Shown piece by piece: positions 8,355 through 17,584 of a stretch of 64,000 nucleotides of DNA. Both the position numbers and the translations under genes were made by a program. Below the pieces are notes generated by a model. It saw only the letters and a program-made list of their open reading frames with translations, was not told the DNA's origin and did not search any database. Every line of letters starts with the position of its first letter. Position 1 is the first letter of the stretch. The stretch lies in NCBI RefSeq assembly GCF_010669225.1, contig NZ_CP048627.1, positions 2,121,292 through 2,185,291 of the forward strand, in the 5' to 3' direction. This stretch comes from Megamonas funiformis. Lineage in GTDB: Bacteria; Bacillota; Negativicutes; Selenomonadales; Selenomonadaceae.

Positions 8355-9223
8355 TATTTGCTATAGATTTTTTCTTTTAAAGCTATACCTGTAGGTGTAG
8401 TAGCTAGACCGCCAGTAGCTGTTTCGCGTATACTTTTTGGCATAGATTTGCCAATGCGATACATAGCATCAATTACTTCATCTACTGGTATCACTGATTT
8501 TATACCAGCAAGGGACATATCTGCTGCCAAAATCGCTACTGTCGTTGCAAATCCATTGCGTTTTACACAAGGAACTTCTACAAGCCCTGCCACAGGATCG
8601 CAAGCTAAACCTAATAAATTTTTAATCGCTAAGGCTACTGCATTGCCAATCTGTTCTGGAGAACCACCTGCAAGATGAACTAACGCTCCAGCTGCCATGC
8701 CTGCTGCTGAACCACATTCAGCCTGACAACCACCTTGAGCACCTGCAATCATGGCATTATTTTCAATCACCATGCCAATACCTGTCGCTGTAAATAATGC
8801 ATTACAAATCTGCTCATCATCATAATTATAATGATTTTGAGCAGCAATTAAAGCCCCTGGAACAATACCACAAGAACCAGCTGTTGGGCAAGCAGCTATT
8901 TTCCCCATAGCAGCATTTGTTTCTGCTACAGCTACTGCATAAGAAGCTGCTTCTTTGACAAAATCGCCAGCAAAACTGTCTTTAAAAGTGAATAATTTTT
9001 GAGCATCTCCGCCGACCATGCCACTGACAGATTTTTGCGTATTATTTATACTTTTTTCTGCTGACTCTTTCATTACTTGCCAAATAGTTTGCATATTTTC
9101 TTTAATATAAATCACAGATTTAAAACTATGTGTTGCTTCATATTCTACAACGATATCATCAATAGTTCGCTCTTGAGCATTTGCTATATCTATCAAATCT
9201 TGTATGCAAGAAAAATTTATCAC
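8354..9223 (-). CDS. sdaAA: L-serine dehydratase, iron-sulfur type, alpha subunit
   Basis: 289-residue catalytic subunit that deaminates L-serine to pyruvate and ammonia. The cysteine-containing stretches CPTAGSCG and GGCQAECGSAAG, and the later CDPVAGLVEVPC, carry the oxygen-sensitive 4Fe-4S ligands. The GTG start at 9223 has GAGGTGAT 4 bases upstream. It follows sdaAB by 12 bases; the split alpha/beta form is the Firmicute arrangement. Confidence 0.93.
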   Translation of the reverse strand: MINFSCIQDLIDIANAQERTIDDIVVEYEATHSFKSVIYIKENMQTIWQVMKESAEKSINNTQKSVSGMVGGDAQKLFTFKDSFAGDFVKEAASYAVAVAETNAAMGKIAACPTAGSCGIVPGALIAAQNHYNYDDEQICNALFTATGIGMVIENNAMIAGAQGGCQAECGSAAGMAAGALVHLAGGSPEQIGNAVALAIKNLLGLACDPVAGLVEVPCVKRNGFATTVAILAADMSLAGIKSVIPVDEVIDAMYRIGKSMPKSIRETATGGLATTPTGIALKEKIYSK

Positions 9224-9235
9224 AAAATCACCTCA

Positions 9236-9898
9236 TTAAATAGCATCAATTCGTAATACTTTTTTTACACCAATAACTCTACTGCAAGCTTTTACTGCCT
9301 CATCAGAAATTGTATCATCAACTTCAATATTCATCAAAGCTTCTGCTCCTCTTTCGCTTCGAGAAACTTTCATATAGGCAATATTAATATTATAGCGTGC
9401 TAAAGCTGCAGTAACACCATTTACTACACCTGGCATATCTTGATGTACGATAATTATTGATGGATATTTCCCACTTAATTGTACTTCATAATTATTAACA
9501 GCAGAAATAATTATATTGCCTCCGCCAATGGACGCACCTGTAACTTCTATTTTTCTATCTGTTACACCTATCAATTCTATAATAGCTGTATTAGGATGTG
9601 CATCTTCTAAATCTACTTTAGAGAAATTAAATTCAATATTTTTCTCTTTGGCTATTTCTAAAGAATTACGTATTCTTTCATCATCTGGTTTAAAACCCAT
9701 TATACCTGCAATCAAAGCTCTATCTGTACCATGACCTTTATATGTTTGCGCAAATGAACCATATAATTTTATATTTATAATTTTTACTTCTTCACCTAAG
9801 ATAGCTCTAGCCATCAATCCCAATCTCACAGCACCTGCTGTATGTGAACTTGATGGCCCTATCATTATTGGCCCGATAATATCAAATGCACTTCGCAT
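9236..9898 (-). CDS. sdaAB: L-serine dehydratase, iron-sulfur type, beta subunit
   Basis: 220 residues: the N-terminal domain begins with FDIIGPIMIGPSSSHTAGA, the signature of the beta subunit, and the C-terminal 70 residues form an ACT domain (from about IIIVHQDMPGVVNGVTAALA) that may sense serine. ATG with AAGGAGGAG upstream. It partners with the adjacent sdaAA product in the cytosol. Confidence 0.93.
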   Translation of the reverse strand: MRSAFDIIGPIMIGPSSSHTAGAVRLGLMARAILGEEVKIINIKLYGSFAQTYKGHGTDRALIAGIMGFKPDDERIRNSLEIAKEKNIEFNFSKVDLEDAHPNTAIIELIGVTDRKIEVTGASIGGGNIIISAVNNYEVQLSGKYPSIIIVHQDMPGVVNGVTAALARYNINIAYMKVSRSERGAEALMNIEVDDTISDEAVKACSRVIGVKKVLRIDAI

Positions 9899-9916
9899 TA
9901 TTTCTCCTCCTTAATA

Positions 9917-10411
9917 TTAAAATTTAAATTTTTTATCTTCATCTCCCAATGGTTTATCTTTATCAGGATTATTTTTTAAACTAGGTATGATATTTTTTAC
10001 ATCTTCTTTTGCCTTATTAAAAATATCTTTATATTTATCAGCATATTCGCTAATATCCGGCATATCATCTTTTATCCATGCATTAGCAGCCTTACCTACA
10101 GCATAAGTTACAGCCATACCGATTGGAATTTGTAATGGTGGAAATGGTATCAAAGTCGCTAAACTTTGACCTACAAATGTACCACCTAAAGCTCCCACAA
10201 AAGCACAGCTAGCCGTTTCATCGAATTTTTTATCATATACATTTGCTATGCGTTTTATCAGATAGATTTCATTAGCAGCTAGAGCAATTTGACCAAGTAT
10301 AGGTGCTACGACAATTACGCCAGCTCTAGCAGCAGCCCAGCGACATAAAGATTCTACTTCTTGCTCTATTTCCTCTTCCGATTTTATTACCTTCATCAAA
10401 TCTTTATTCAT
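9917..10411 (-). CDS. Small helical protein with two hydrophobic segments (possibly DUF697-like)
   Basis: About 164 residues: an acidic N-terminus, a helical region rich in Ala, Gly and Ile (residues about 25-110), and a charged lysine/aspartate-rich tail ending KKFKF. The pattern of glycine-rich amphipathic helices and PFPPLQIPIGMA recalls DUF697-type proteins, but the match is weak. The start chosen is the ATG at 10411, 8 bases after AAGGAGAG, over an upstream GTG. It lies 18 bases ahead of sdaAB and probably shares its transcript; function unknown. Confidence 0.65.
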   Translation of the reverse strand: MNKDLMKVIKSEEEIEQEVESLCRWAAARAGVIVVAPILGQIALAANEIYLIKRIANVYDKKFDETASCAFVGALGGTFVGQSLATLIPFPPLQIPIGMAVTYAVGKAANAWIKDDMPDISEYADKYKDIFNKAKEDVKNIIPSLKNNPDKDKPLGDEDKKFKF

Positions 10412-10528
10412 CAAAAACACTCTCCTTTTATAAAATTTATATCCTAGACTATATATTTTCTCTTTATATAATTAGCTTTTTTTCTCGTCAATCCTCTTAT
10501 TTCTAATTAAAACAGAAAATAAGAAAAA

Positions 10529-10563
10529 GCTCAACTATCTACCATTATTTTAGATAATTGAGC
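10529..10563 (-). terminator. Terminator of the hemolysin III gene
   Basis: A 13-bp stem (10529-10541 with 10551-10563, one G-U pair) is followed on the minus strand by a T-tract; it lies just past the hemolysin III stop. Confidence 0.85.
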
Positions 10564-10582
10564 CTTTATTTTATCAAAATAA

Positions 10583-11248
10583 TTAATCTATACTAAGTGG
10601 CAATACATAACAATAAATTGTAATAAAATGAGCTGCACTGCCTAAAATCACAAAAACATGCCAAATAACATGATTATATGGTATCTTGCGGATTAAATAA
10701 AAAATCGCACCAATACTATATAAAACACCACCAGCTACAAGCCACCAAATAGCTTCTACAGACAAAGTATCAAGTAGTGGATTTACGATGGTAACAGCAA
10801 GCCAACCCATGACTAAATAACAAATAGTACCAATGACGCGGAAACGATTATAAAAGAAAATTTGAAATACTATTCCCGCTAAAGCCAATCCCCAAACTAC
10901 GCCAAATACAGCCCAGCCCAAAGTACCATATAGAGCTATCAAAGCAAATGGCGTATAATTGCCTGCAATTAGTAAATATATTGCCGAATGGTCTATACAT
11001 TTAAACACAGATTGCACTTTTTGACTGCAAAAACTAAAACTATGATACAGTGTCGAAGCTAAATATAATAATATCATGGAAACACCATATACTATGATAC
11101 TTGTTAAATGCAAAATTCCTTTATCATAGCCATAATACAACATTGCAACCAAACCAATAACAGCTAGTAGCGTTCCCACTCCATGGGTAATCGCATTTAA
11201 AATTTCTTCTATTTTTTTTGTGGACTTATATACATATTCTGTACTCAT
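10583..11248 (-). CDS. Hemolysin III family (PAQR-like) membrane protein
   Basis: 221 residues with seven membrane helices. ITHGVGTLLAV near the N-terminus, LYHSF, FKCIDHSAIYLLIAGNYTPF and HVIWHVFVILGSAAHF carry the conserved His, Ser and Asp residues of the HlyIII/YqfA (PAQR) family. Despite the name, haemolysis is not an established role; the fold suggests an integral membrane hydrolase. The start at 11248 follows AGAAGG; an upstream extension of the frame lacks a ribosome binding site. Monocistronic, with a terminator directly downstream. Confidence 0.88.
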   Translation of the reverse strand: MSTEYVYKSTKKIEEILNAITHGVGTLLAVIGLVAMLYYGYDKGILHLTSIIVYGVSMILLYLASTLYHSFSFCSQKVQSVFKCIDHSAIYLLIAGNYTPFALIALYGTLGWAVFGVVWGLALAGIVFQIFFYNRFRVIGTICYLVMGWLAVTIVNPLLDTLSVEAIWWLVAGGVLYSIGAIFYLIRKIPYNHVIWHVFVILGSAAHFITIYCYVLPLSID

Positions 11249-11418
11249 TTTATCGCCTTCTTTCCTACGAGCTTTAAATCTTTTTAACATCAACATTATA
11301 TCACAATAAAAAATTATTAATAGATAGTATTTACATATTAATTTAATAGGTTTTAATTCTAAAATATAAAATACTATACTTATCAACTCTCATGATGTTT
11401 TTGCTTATTTTAAAGTAT

Positions 11419-11449
11419 ATTATAGGAATTTATTATCTATTTTTATCAA
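11419..11449 (-). promoter_or_regulatory. Possible promoter for the hemolysin III gene
   Basis: Minus strand TTGATA (11444-11449) and TATAAT (11419-11424) separated by 19 bases, about 170 bases before the start codon. The spacer is long, so the call is tentative. Confidence 0.35.
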
Positions 11450-11494
11450 TTAAGAGTTTTTATAAATATATATCTAAATTAAATATTAACCTAT

Positions 11495-12520
11495 TTATAA
11501 ACTATGATTTTTAAGCCAATCTGACCATAAAACTTGGAAATTATTCTGATGATTTTCCTGCACATATTGATAGAAAACTTCTATCATTTTTGCTTTTTGA
11601 TTATAATAAGGCGCCTTCCAATTACTGCTAGCAGAAATATCTTCTGTATATGCCACATAATTTCCACCTAATAATAATTGACGATATAATATATCTTTTA
11701 ATGGTACTTGTGGATTTTTCATCATATCATACATTGCTAAAAATGTTGTTGTTCTTCCTTTACCAGCTTCGCAATGAAAATGTAGCCATGCATCTTTAGG
11801 CAAAGATTTATATAGTTTGATAAATTCATCTATATTTTCAGGACTTGGCCAAACGTGGTCAGTTGCTGTTATTCTCACATAATGTAAATTATTTTTCTTC
11901 ACTAGATTTTTTTCTGTTGTTACTGTTTTTATCAAAAAAGTATCTACTTCATCAGCATTTTTATCGTCATCTAAAGTAGCTCTTTTTGTGTTTTTATTTA
12001 GATTAGCTTTCAATAAATTCATTTCCTGACGAATAATTTCTTTTCTTGATTTTCCTATATTCGCCCAATCTCGTTTACCATACCAGCTAACAGCATCATT
12101 ATTAAAAAATCCATGATTTTCCTGTCTTAAATCCACTATATAAATATCTTTAGCACCATTTTCCTGCAAAGCTTTAGTTAAAGCAGAAAATTGATTTAAA
12201 GAAAATTGTGCACTACCTGAAGCTTGTAATTCGTCTAAACCTTCTTTTGTAGGCACATAATTAACATCAATTCCATATTTATCACTTGCCTTTTTGAACT
12301 TATCCTTTGATGTGCGAAAATTTCTAGGCAAATTTTCATCATCTTTAGCATCTATGCGCCAAAGATAACCTTTATACTCTGCTGTATCTTTTATATCTTC
12401 CACATCAATTGCTAAATTAGATTTTATTTCCATAGCTTGTGCATTTGCCAAAGAAGGTACTGTCATAAATTGCATAATACAAATTGAACTCAACAATAAA
12501 CTTAAATATTTCAGTTTCAT
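11495..12520 (-). CDS. Secreted PTP-like phytase (cysteine-type myo-inositol phosphate phosphatase)
   Basis: 341 residues with a clear signal peptide ending near ANAQA. The P-loop HCEAGKGRT (nucleophile C250, R256) and the general-acid loop TDHVWPSPENID (D221) match the Selenomonas-type protein-tyrosine-phosphatase-like phytases in order and almost in numbering. These enzymes remove phosphate from myo-inositol hexakisphosphate outside the cytoplasm. The ATG at 12520, with GAGGTGAT upstream, is chosen because the longer frame starts inside the phoU terminator. It stands beside the Pst operon, consistent with phosphate scavenging. Protein phosphatase activity is an alternative. Confidence 0.88.
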   Translation of the reverse strand: MKLKYLSLLLSSICIMQFMTVPSLANAQAMEIKSNLAIDVEDIKDTAEYKGYLWRIDAKDDENLPRNFRTSKDKFKKASDKYGIDVNYVPTKEGLDELQASGSAQFSLNQFSALTKALQENGAKDIYIVDLRQENHGFFNNDAVSWYGKRDWANIGKSRKEIIRQEMNLLKANLNKNTKRATLDDDKNADEVDTFLIKTVTTEKNLVKKNNLHYVRITATDHVWPSPENIDEFIKLYKSLPKDAWLHFHCEAGKGRTTTFLAMYDMMKNPQVPLKDILYRQLLLGGNYVAYTEDISASSNWKAPYYNQKAKMIEVFYQYVQENHQNNFQVLWSDWLKNHSL

Positions 12521-12571
12521 TTTTATCACCTCATATTTAAGTTTAATCATATATATTAAAAAAAACAATAA

Positions 12572-12634
12572 AAAACTCATAATAAATAGTTTTTATACGA
12601 ATTTTTTTCAATATAACTATCTATTATGAGTTTT
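12572..12634 (-). terminator. Terminator at the end of pstSCAB-phoU
   Basis: Arms of 20 bases (12572-12591 and 12615-12634), nearly perfect, followed on the minus strand by a long T-run; it lies a few bases after the phoU stop. Confidence 0.85.
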
Positions 12635-12639
12635 ACTTT

Positions 12640-13287
12640 TTATTTTAATTCATTTTTAACAATATAGATAATCCATTCAGCTACATTTGTAGAATGGTCA
12701 GCTATACGTTCTACATATTTACCAATCATTAAATAATTGAGATATGCCTCTACATTTTGTGGATTTTCTTTAATCAATCTAGCTATATCTTCACGAAATC
12801 TTTTAAAGTAATTATCTACTACATTATCTGTTTCAATAATTTTTTTAGCTAAATCAACATCAGAATCTCTGAAACATTTTACGCTATCAAAAACCATTTC
12901 ACGCATAACATTTACCATATCACCAAAATAATCTGGCAATGTTACAGTTTCTTCTTTTGCTAAGCTCATAGTGTATTTAGAGATATCTGCACAATGGTCA
13001 GCCATACGTTCAATATCACCAATCATTTTCATGATGGAAGCAATTTCACGCCAGTCTGTAGCTACAGGTGCTTGAGTCAATACTAAACGCAAACATTTTT
13101 CATTGATATCATGTTCAGCTTTATTAAACCATACATCATTTTTTATGATTTTTTTTGCTAAAATCTCATTTTTTTCTACTAAATTGTTTATAACTTCATC
13201 TAAAGCTTCTTGAAGTTGTGCTCCTACTAATTCTACATCTCTAATTAAACAATCTAATTCATTTATATATTTTATTCTATTAGCCAT
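12640..13287 (-). CDS. phoU: Phosphate transport regulator PhoU
   Basis: 215 residues, two three-helix PhoU repeats, each with an acidic E/DxxxD-type metal-binding stretch (IGDIERMADHCADISK and GKYVERIADHSTNVAE). In the cytoplasm PhoU damps the Pst transporter and the phosphate-sensing kinase when phosphate is plentiful. It is the last gene of the operon, 33 bases after pstB. Confidence 0.95.
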   Translation of the reverse strand: MANRIKYINELDCLIRDVELVGAQLQEALDEVINNLVEKNEILAKKIIKNDVWFNKAEHDINEKCLRLVLTQAPVATDWREIASIMKMIGDIERMADHCADISKYTMSLAKEETVTLPDYFGDMVNVMREMVFDSVKCFRDSDVDLAKKIIETDNVVDNYFKRFREDIARLIKENPQNVEAYLNYLMIGKYVERIADHSTNVAEWIIYIVKNELK

Positions 13288-13320
13288 TTTTATCTCCTTT
13301 AAATAAACGCACTATACAAA

Positions 13321-14085
13321 TCAACCAAATCTACCAGTAATATATTCTTCTGTTTTTGGATTTTTAGGATTTGCAAATAACTCTGTAGTTTCTCCGTATT
13401 CGATTAACTCACCTAATAAGAAGAATGCTGTTTTATCGGATATACGGCTTGCTTGTTGCATATTATGTGTAACGATTACAATTGTATAATCCTTTTTCAA
13501 TTCAAGTGCTAAGTCTTCAATCTTCATTGTGGAAATTGGGTCAAGAGCAGAAGTAGGTTCGTCCATCAAGATAACATCTGGCTGAACTGCTAAAGTTCTT
13601 GCAATACATAAACGTTGTTGTTGACCACCAGATAAACCAAGTGCAGATTTATTTAAGCGGTCTTTTAATTCGTCCCAAATAGCAGCTTGACGAAGACTTC
13701 TTTCTACGATTTCATCTAATTGGCTTTTTTTGCGAATACCATGAATTCTTGGTCCATAAGCTACATTATCATAGATGCTTTTTGGAAATGGATTTGGCTG
13801 TTGGAATACCATACCTACACGATGACGAAGTGTAATAGAATCCATTTCTTTATAGATATCTACACCATCTAAATGAATTCTGCCTGTTACTTTTACACCA
13901 TCTTCTAAATCATTCATGCGATTTAAAGTTTTTAAGAATGTAGATTTACCACAACCAGATGGCCCAATAAGAGCAGTAATTTCATTTTTCTTGATTTCCA
14001 TGTCAATGCCTTTTAAGGCTTTAAAATTACCATAGAATAATTCCAAATTATCAACATTAAATTTTATATCAGCGTTATTAGCCAC
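13321..14085 (-). CDS. pstB: Phosphate ABC transporter ATP-binding protein
   Basis: 254 residues with Walker [10 protein letters not shown] (41-49), the Q-loop segment VFQQPNPFP that is characteristic of PstB, signature LSGGQQQR and Walker [14 protein letters not shown]. It energises inorganic phosphate import through PstA and PstC. The start is GTG at 14085 with GGAGG upstream, only two bases after the pstA stop. Confidence 0.97.
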   Translation of the reverse strand: MANNADIKFNVDNLELFYGNFKALKGIDMEIKKNEITALIGPSGCGKSTFLKTLNRMNDLEDGVKVTGRIHLDGVDIYKEMDSITLRHRVGMVFQQPNPFPKSIYDNVAYGPRIHGIRKKSQLDEIVERSLRQAAIWDELKDRLNKSALGLSGGQQQRLCIARTLAVQPDVILMDEPTSALDPISTMKIEDLALELKKDYTIVIVTHNMQQASRISDKTAFFLLGELIEYGETTELFANPKNPKTEEYITGRFG

Positions 14086-14087
14086 GT

Positions 14088-14963
14088 TTATTTTCCTCCA
14101 TTTTTCTTATCAAGATAACTACTTAAAAAACGAGCACCTATACTAAATGAAAATACCATTATCATCAAAATTGCTGAGGATAAATTTGCAATATCTGCAG
14201 CATTAGGAGCTAAAGCTTCTGTTCTTGATGCCCAGATATTAAGTGCTAAAGTTTCCCCTGGTCTAAATGGATTGAGCGGACATGTTGGGGAAAAAATATT
14301 CCAATTTGACCAAACGATATCTGTACTCATACCTGCAGTATATAAAAGTGCAGCAGCTTCACCAAAGCCACGACCAGCAGCTAAGATTACACCTGTCATA
14401 ATACGAGGCATACAAGCAGGAAGCATTACATAACGGATAGTCTGCCAAAGTGTAGCACCCATACCCATACTACCTTTTTTATATCCAGGAGGTAATGAGC
14501 GGAAAGCATCTTCTGTTACTGTTGTAATCAAAGGTAAACTCAAAATAGATACAGCTAAAGCACCTGCAAATAAATTCCATTGAGAACCTGTCATTACAAT
14601 AAATACTAAATAACCAAATAAACCTACAACGATAGATGGCAATGAGGATAATGTTTCAATACAAATTCTTAAAAATTTTGTAGTTTTTCCTGGTTTTGCA
14701 TATTCAGCCATATAAATACCAGCTGCAATCCCAAGAGGAACACTTACAAGCAAAGATAAAAATACTAAATAAATAGTGTTAAAAAATAGATTACCTATAC
14801 CATTTCTAGTAAAGGAAAACATATTCGGAGTAAAATTTGCAAAACCTTTAATAATTACATATAAAGTAAAAGCCAACAATAATAATAAGAAAAAACCAGC
14901 GACAACATAAAAGAAGCCAGTCATCAATTTATCCATAAATTTGGCTCTTTGAATTACGCTCAT
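14088..14963 (-). CDS. pstA: Phosphate ABC transporter permease PstA
   Basis: 291 residues, six membrane helices, with the permease coupling motif [19 protein letters not shown] and [13 protein letters not shown]. It pairs with PstC to form the channel. The start codon overlaps the pstC stop by 4 bases, indicating translational coupling. Confidence 0.95.
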   Translation of the reverse strand: MSVIQRAKFMDKLMTGFFYVVAGFFLLLLLAFTLYVIIKGFANFTPNMFSFTRNGIGNLFFNTIYLVFLSLLVSVPLGIAAGIYMAEYAKPGKTTKFLRICIETLSSLPSIVVGLFGYLVFIVMTGSQWNLFAGALAVSILSLPLITTVTEDAFRSLPPGYKKGSMGMGATLWQTIRYVMLPACMPRIMTGVILAAGRGFGEAAALLYTAGMSTDIVWSNWNIFSPTCPLNPFRPGETLALNIWASRTEALAPNAADIANLSSAILMIMVFSFSIGARFLSSYLDKKNGGK

Positions 14964-15865
14964 GCCTTATGGCCTCCTTTAGCTGAAATATAATGAATAA
15001 TGAAGATAAATACTAAGGAAATGATGAATAACAATAAAGCCATAGACCATAAAGCTATATTGTATTCACTGCCTTCCATCGCCCCACCCATATCGGAAGC
15101 AATAGCTGCTGTTAAGTTTGTAGTTGGGGATAAAAGACTTTCTGGAAAAGCTTTCATCTTACCGATAACCATTGCTACTGCCAAAGCTTCACCGAATGCA
15201 CGAGCAAGACCTAAAACAATAGCAGTCATCAAACCGGATTTAGATGCTGGTATTACAACTTGACTGATTGTCTGCCAACGAGTAGCACCCAAACCATAAG
15301 ATGCTTGACGGAAAGATTTTGGAATACTTCTAATCGCATCAGCAGATAAGCTAGTAATTGTTGGATAAATCATTACTGCTAAAACAATACTTGCTGCTAG
15401 TACAGAAAAACCAAATTTTAAATCAAATAAATCTTTGATAAATGGAACTAAAATTGTAAGACCAATCCAACCATATACAACAGAAGGAATACCTACAAAA
15501 ATTTCTACAGCTGGTTGAAGAATTTTTCTACCAATCCCTGGAGAAATTTCTGTCATGAAAATCGCACTTGCAATACTAAATGGTGTTGAAATCAAAAGTG
15601 CTAAAGCACAAGTGATAATTGAACCAAAAATGAATATTGCTGCACCGACTTTACCGCCACCTTGAGCATTATCGGCTGGTGCCCATTGTGAAGAAAATAA
15701 AAATTCACCCACGCTATGACCATATGTAGTGAATATACCTACACCTTTGTAGCATAAAAATGCCCCAATGGCTAAGGTTATAATTATCATTAATAAACCG
15801 CAAGCTGTGATAATCCCTCGCCAAATATTATTTTGACGATATACAGCTGTATGTGATGATTCCAT
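14960..15865 (-). CDS. pstC: Phosphate ABC transporter permease PstC
   Basis: 301 residues with six membrane helices; the EAA-type loop reads DAIRSIPKSFRQASYGLGA followed by ARAFGEALAVAMVIG. AAAGGAGTG stands ahead of the ATG. A hairpin lies between it and pstS, so it is likely expressed below pstS. Confidence 0.95.
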   Translation of the reverse strand: MESSHTAVYRQNNIWRGIITACGLLMIIITLAIGAFLCYKGVGIFTTYGHSVGEFLFSSQWAPADNAQGGGKVGAAIFIFGSIITCALALLISTPFSIASAIFMTEISPGIGRKILQPAVEIFVGIPSVVYGWIGLTILVPFIKDLFDLKFGFSVLAASIVLAVMIYPTITSLSADAIRSIPKSFRQASYGLGATRWQTISQVVIPASKSGLMTAIVLGLARAFGEALAVAMVIGKMKAFPESLLSPTTNLTAAIASDMGGAMEGSEYNIALWSMALLLFIISLVFIFIIHYISAKGGHKA

Positions 15866-15907
15866 TTTGACACTCCTTTGATAAAAATTAGCATTTATTT
15901 TGGCAAA

Positions 15908-15936
15908 AAAAATGGGCGAAAATTCATTCGCCCAAT
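15908..15936 (-). terminator. Intercistronic attenuator between pstS and pstC
   Basis: TGGGCGAA (15913-15920) pairs with TTCGCCCA (15927-15934) and is followed on the minus strand by eight T. Inside an operon this lets the binding protein be made in excess of the membrane parts. Confidence 0.75.
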
Positions 15937-15948
15937 TTTCTATTCTAA

Positions 15949-16833
15949 TTATCTCTGAACTTGCATTTTGCTAGTTACACCGTAACCTTGAGCTTCCATG
16001 GATTTACCATATTCATCAGACATAATAAAATCTAAATATGCTTTTACAGTAGCATTAGGTTCGCCTTTAGTATACATATGTTCATAACCCCATACAGGAT
16101 AAGTACCATTGTATGTGTTTTCTAAAGTAGGAGCTACACCATCAACAGAAACAGTTGCAACATCTTGATTGTTTACAAGATAAGATAATGCTACATAACC
16201 AATTGCACCTTTGTTATCTTTAATGCTCTGAAGTAAAGTACCAGAGTCATCTGTTTCTAAGGATTTATTAGAAGCTTCTTCAGCTCCACCTAAAGCAAAT
16301 TCTTTAAATAATGCACGAGTACCAGATGTAGAAGGACGAGTGATTAATACGATTTCTTCATCAGGACCGCCAACTTCTTTCCAGTTTGTGATTTTAGCAG
16401 TGAAAATATCTGTTAATTGTTGTTTTGTTAAAGATTTTACAGTTGCTGCAATATCTTTATTTACTACTGGAGCCATTGTTACAACGCAAACTTTATGGTC
16501 AACTAAACCATCAGCTACAGCTTTATCAAGTTTTGTATCAGCAGCTACATCAGAGTTACCGATATCTACAGAGCCATCAGCAACTTGTTTAAGACCTGTA
16601 CCAGATCCGCCACCATTTAATGTGATAGAAACTTCTGGATGTAATTCTTTAAATTTATCAGCAGCGTCTTTAGCTAAAGGTAATAACGCAGAAGAACCTG
16701 ATCCTGTAATACTACCAGAAAGACTGCTAGAAGATGCAGCTTTATCATTAGAAGCAGTATCACTACCACAACCTAAAATACTAAGAGACATCATTGCGAC
16801 AACGCCAAGAGATGCTAATTTTTTCCAATTCAT
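15949..16833 (-). CDS. pstS: Phosphate-binding lipoprotein PstS
   Basis: 294 residues, lipoprotein signal with lipobox SILGC (Cys22), followed by a serine-rich linker and a periplasmic-binding fold. GSGSSALLPL, GGGSGTGLKQ, DIGNSD and TRPSTSGTRALF supply the serines, aspartate and arginine that bind phosphate. First gene of pstSCAB-phoU, preceded by a Pho-type control region. Confidence 0.95.
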   Translation of the reverse strand: MNWKKLASLGVVAMMSLSILGCGSDTASNDKAASSSSLSGSITGSGSSALLPLAKDAADKFKELHPEVSITLNGGGSGTGLKQVADGSVDIGNSDVAADTKLDKAVADGLVDHKVCVVTMAPVVNKDIAATVKSLTKQQLTDIFTAKITNWKEVGGPDEEIVLITRPSTSGTRALFKEFALGGAEEASNKSLETDDSGTLLQSIKDNKGAIGYVALSYLVNNQDVATVSVDGVAPTLENTYNGTYPVWGYEHMYTKGEPNATVKAYLDFIMSDEYGKSMEAQGYGVTSKMQVQR

Positions 16834-16881
16834 AATACCTTAATCCTCCTAAAAATACCTTGCAATTAATTTGTTGTACTT

Positions 16882-16986
16882 AGTATACTCACTCAATGTA
16901 AAGTTACAATGACTTTTCTGTAAAATTTAAAATAAATATGACAGAATTAATTTATAATTCTCTTACAATGTGAAGAAAATGTAAAA
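16882..16986 (-). promoter_or_regulatory. Pho-regulated promoter region of pstS
   Basis: On the minus strand a -10 TATACT (16882-16887) has no good -35 but is preceded by TTTACA (16897-16902) and TTGTAA (16904-16909), then CTGTCAT (16938-16944), and an upstream pair TTTTACA...TTCACA spaced 11 bases (16963-16986). Repeated TTnACA/CTGTCA half-sites at about 11-base spacing in place of a -35 is how PhoB/PhoP response regulators activate pst genes. No phoBR genes are in the window. Confidence 0.55.
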
Positions 16987-17052
16987 TTTTTTACAAATAG
17001 ATTTTAAATTTAACAAAGATAAATAAAATATTTTCCAGTTTTTGACAAATCC

Positions 17053-17081
17053 TTGACAATTGACTTTTTGACTAATATACT
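17053..17081 (+). promoter_or_regulatory. Promoter of the zinc-ribbon protein gene
   Basis: TTGACA (17053-17058), 17-base spacer, TATACT (17076-17081). Further TTGAC copies start at 17042, 17060 and 17068, so an activator or repressor site may overlap it. Confidence 0.65.
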
Positions 17082-17127
17082 TAAAATATGAATGTATTTT
17101 AGTTTTAACAATATAAGGAGAAAAATT

Positions 17128-17535
17128 ATGCGTTGCACAAAATGTAATCACGAATTAGATGAACATGGTATCTGTCCGAATTGCTATCATATCCACGATG
17201 TGCAAACTATGAGTAATCGAGAAATCAATAATTTTGATGGTATTACAATCGAAGACGAAAATAATTATCGCAAAGAAACAACTCAAGAAAATCAGCAACA
17301 ATATCAACAATCTTATAATAATAGATATTATCGTTCACCACGTTCTAGTGGCATAAAAGTCCGTTATATTAATCTTGGAGGAAAATCCTCTTCTAGCTGG
17401 CTCACTCGAGGTTTAATGGCTATTGGCGGTATTGCTATCATTGGCTTTTTCTTTTTTGTCGCACTACCTGCACTTTTAACCTTACTTGGCGTCGGAGTCG
17501 TAGCTTGGCTTATCTTTCATTTCTTTAAACGTTAA
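17128..17535 (+). CDS. Zinc-ribbon protein with C-terminal membrane segment
   Basis: 135 residues. The N-terminus has a four-cysteine zinc ribbon, CTKC and CPNC (residues about 3-6 and 17-20), then a polar Gln/Asn/Tyr-rich linker, and ends with two hydrophobic stretches (about 92-131) before a basic HFFKR tail. Start at ATG 17128 with AAGGAG upstream. The ribbon probably faces the cytoplasm as a binding or sensing module. Divergent from pstS; no known function, and no direct evidence that it belongs to the phosphate response. Confidence 0.75.
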   Translation: MRCTKCNHELDEHGICPNCYHIHDVQTMSNREINNFDGITIEDENNYRKETTQENQQQYQQSYNNRYYRSPRSSGIKVRYINLGGKSSSSWLTRGLMAIGGIAIIGFFFFVALPALLTLLGVGVVAWLIFHFFKR

Positions 17536-17536
17536 A

Positions 17537-17580
17537 AAAACGCTTATATTACTACAAATAATTAGTAATATAAGCGTTTT
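17537..17580. terminator. Bidirectional terminator after the zinc-ribbon gene
   Basis: Perfect 18-bp inverted repeat (17537-17554 and 17563-17580) with A and T runs on the two sides; it also ends the converging acetyltransferase transcript. Confidence 0.88.
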
Positions 17581-17584
17581 ATTT

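Noticed and set aside
16340-16843. 167-codon plus-strand frame opposite pstS
   Set aside because: Lies wholly antisense to a certain gene, has no recognisable domain and no ribosome binding site.
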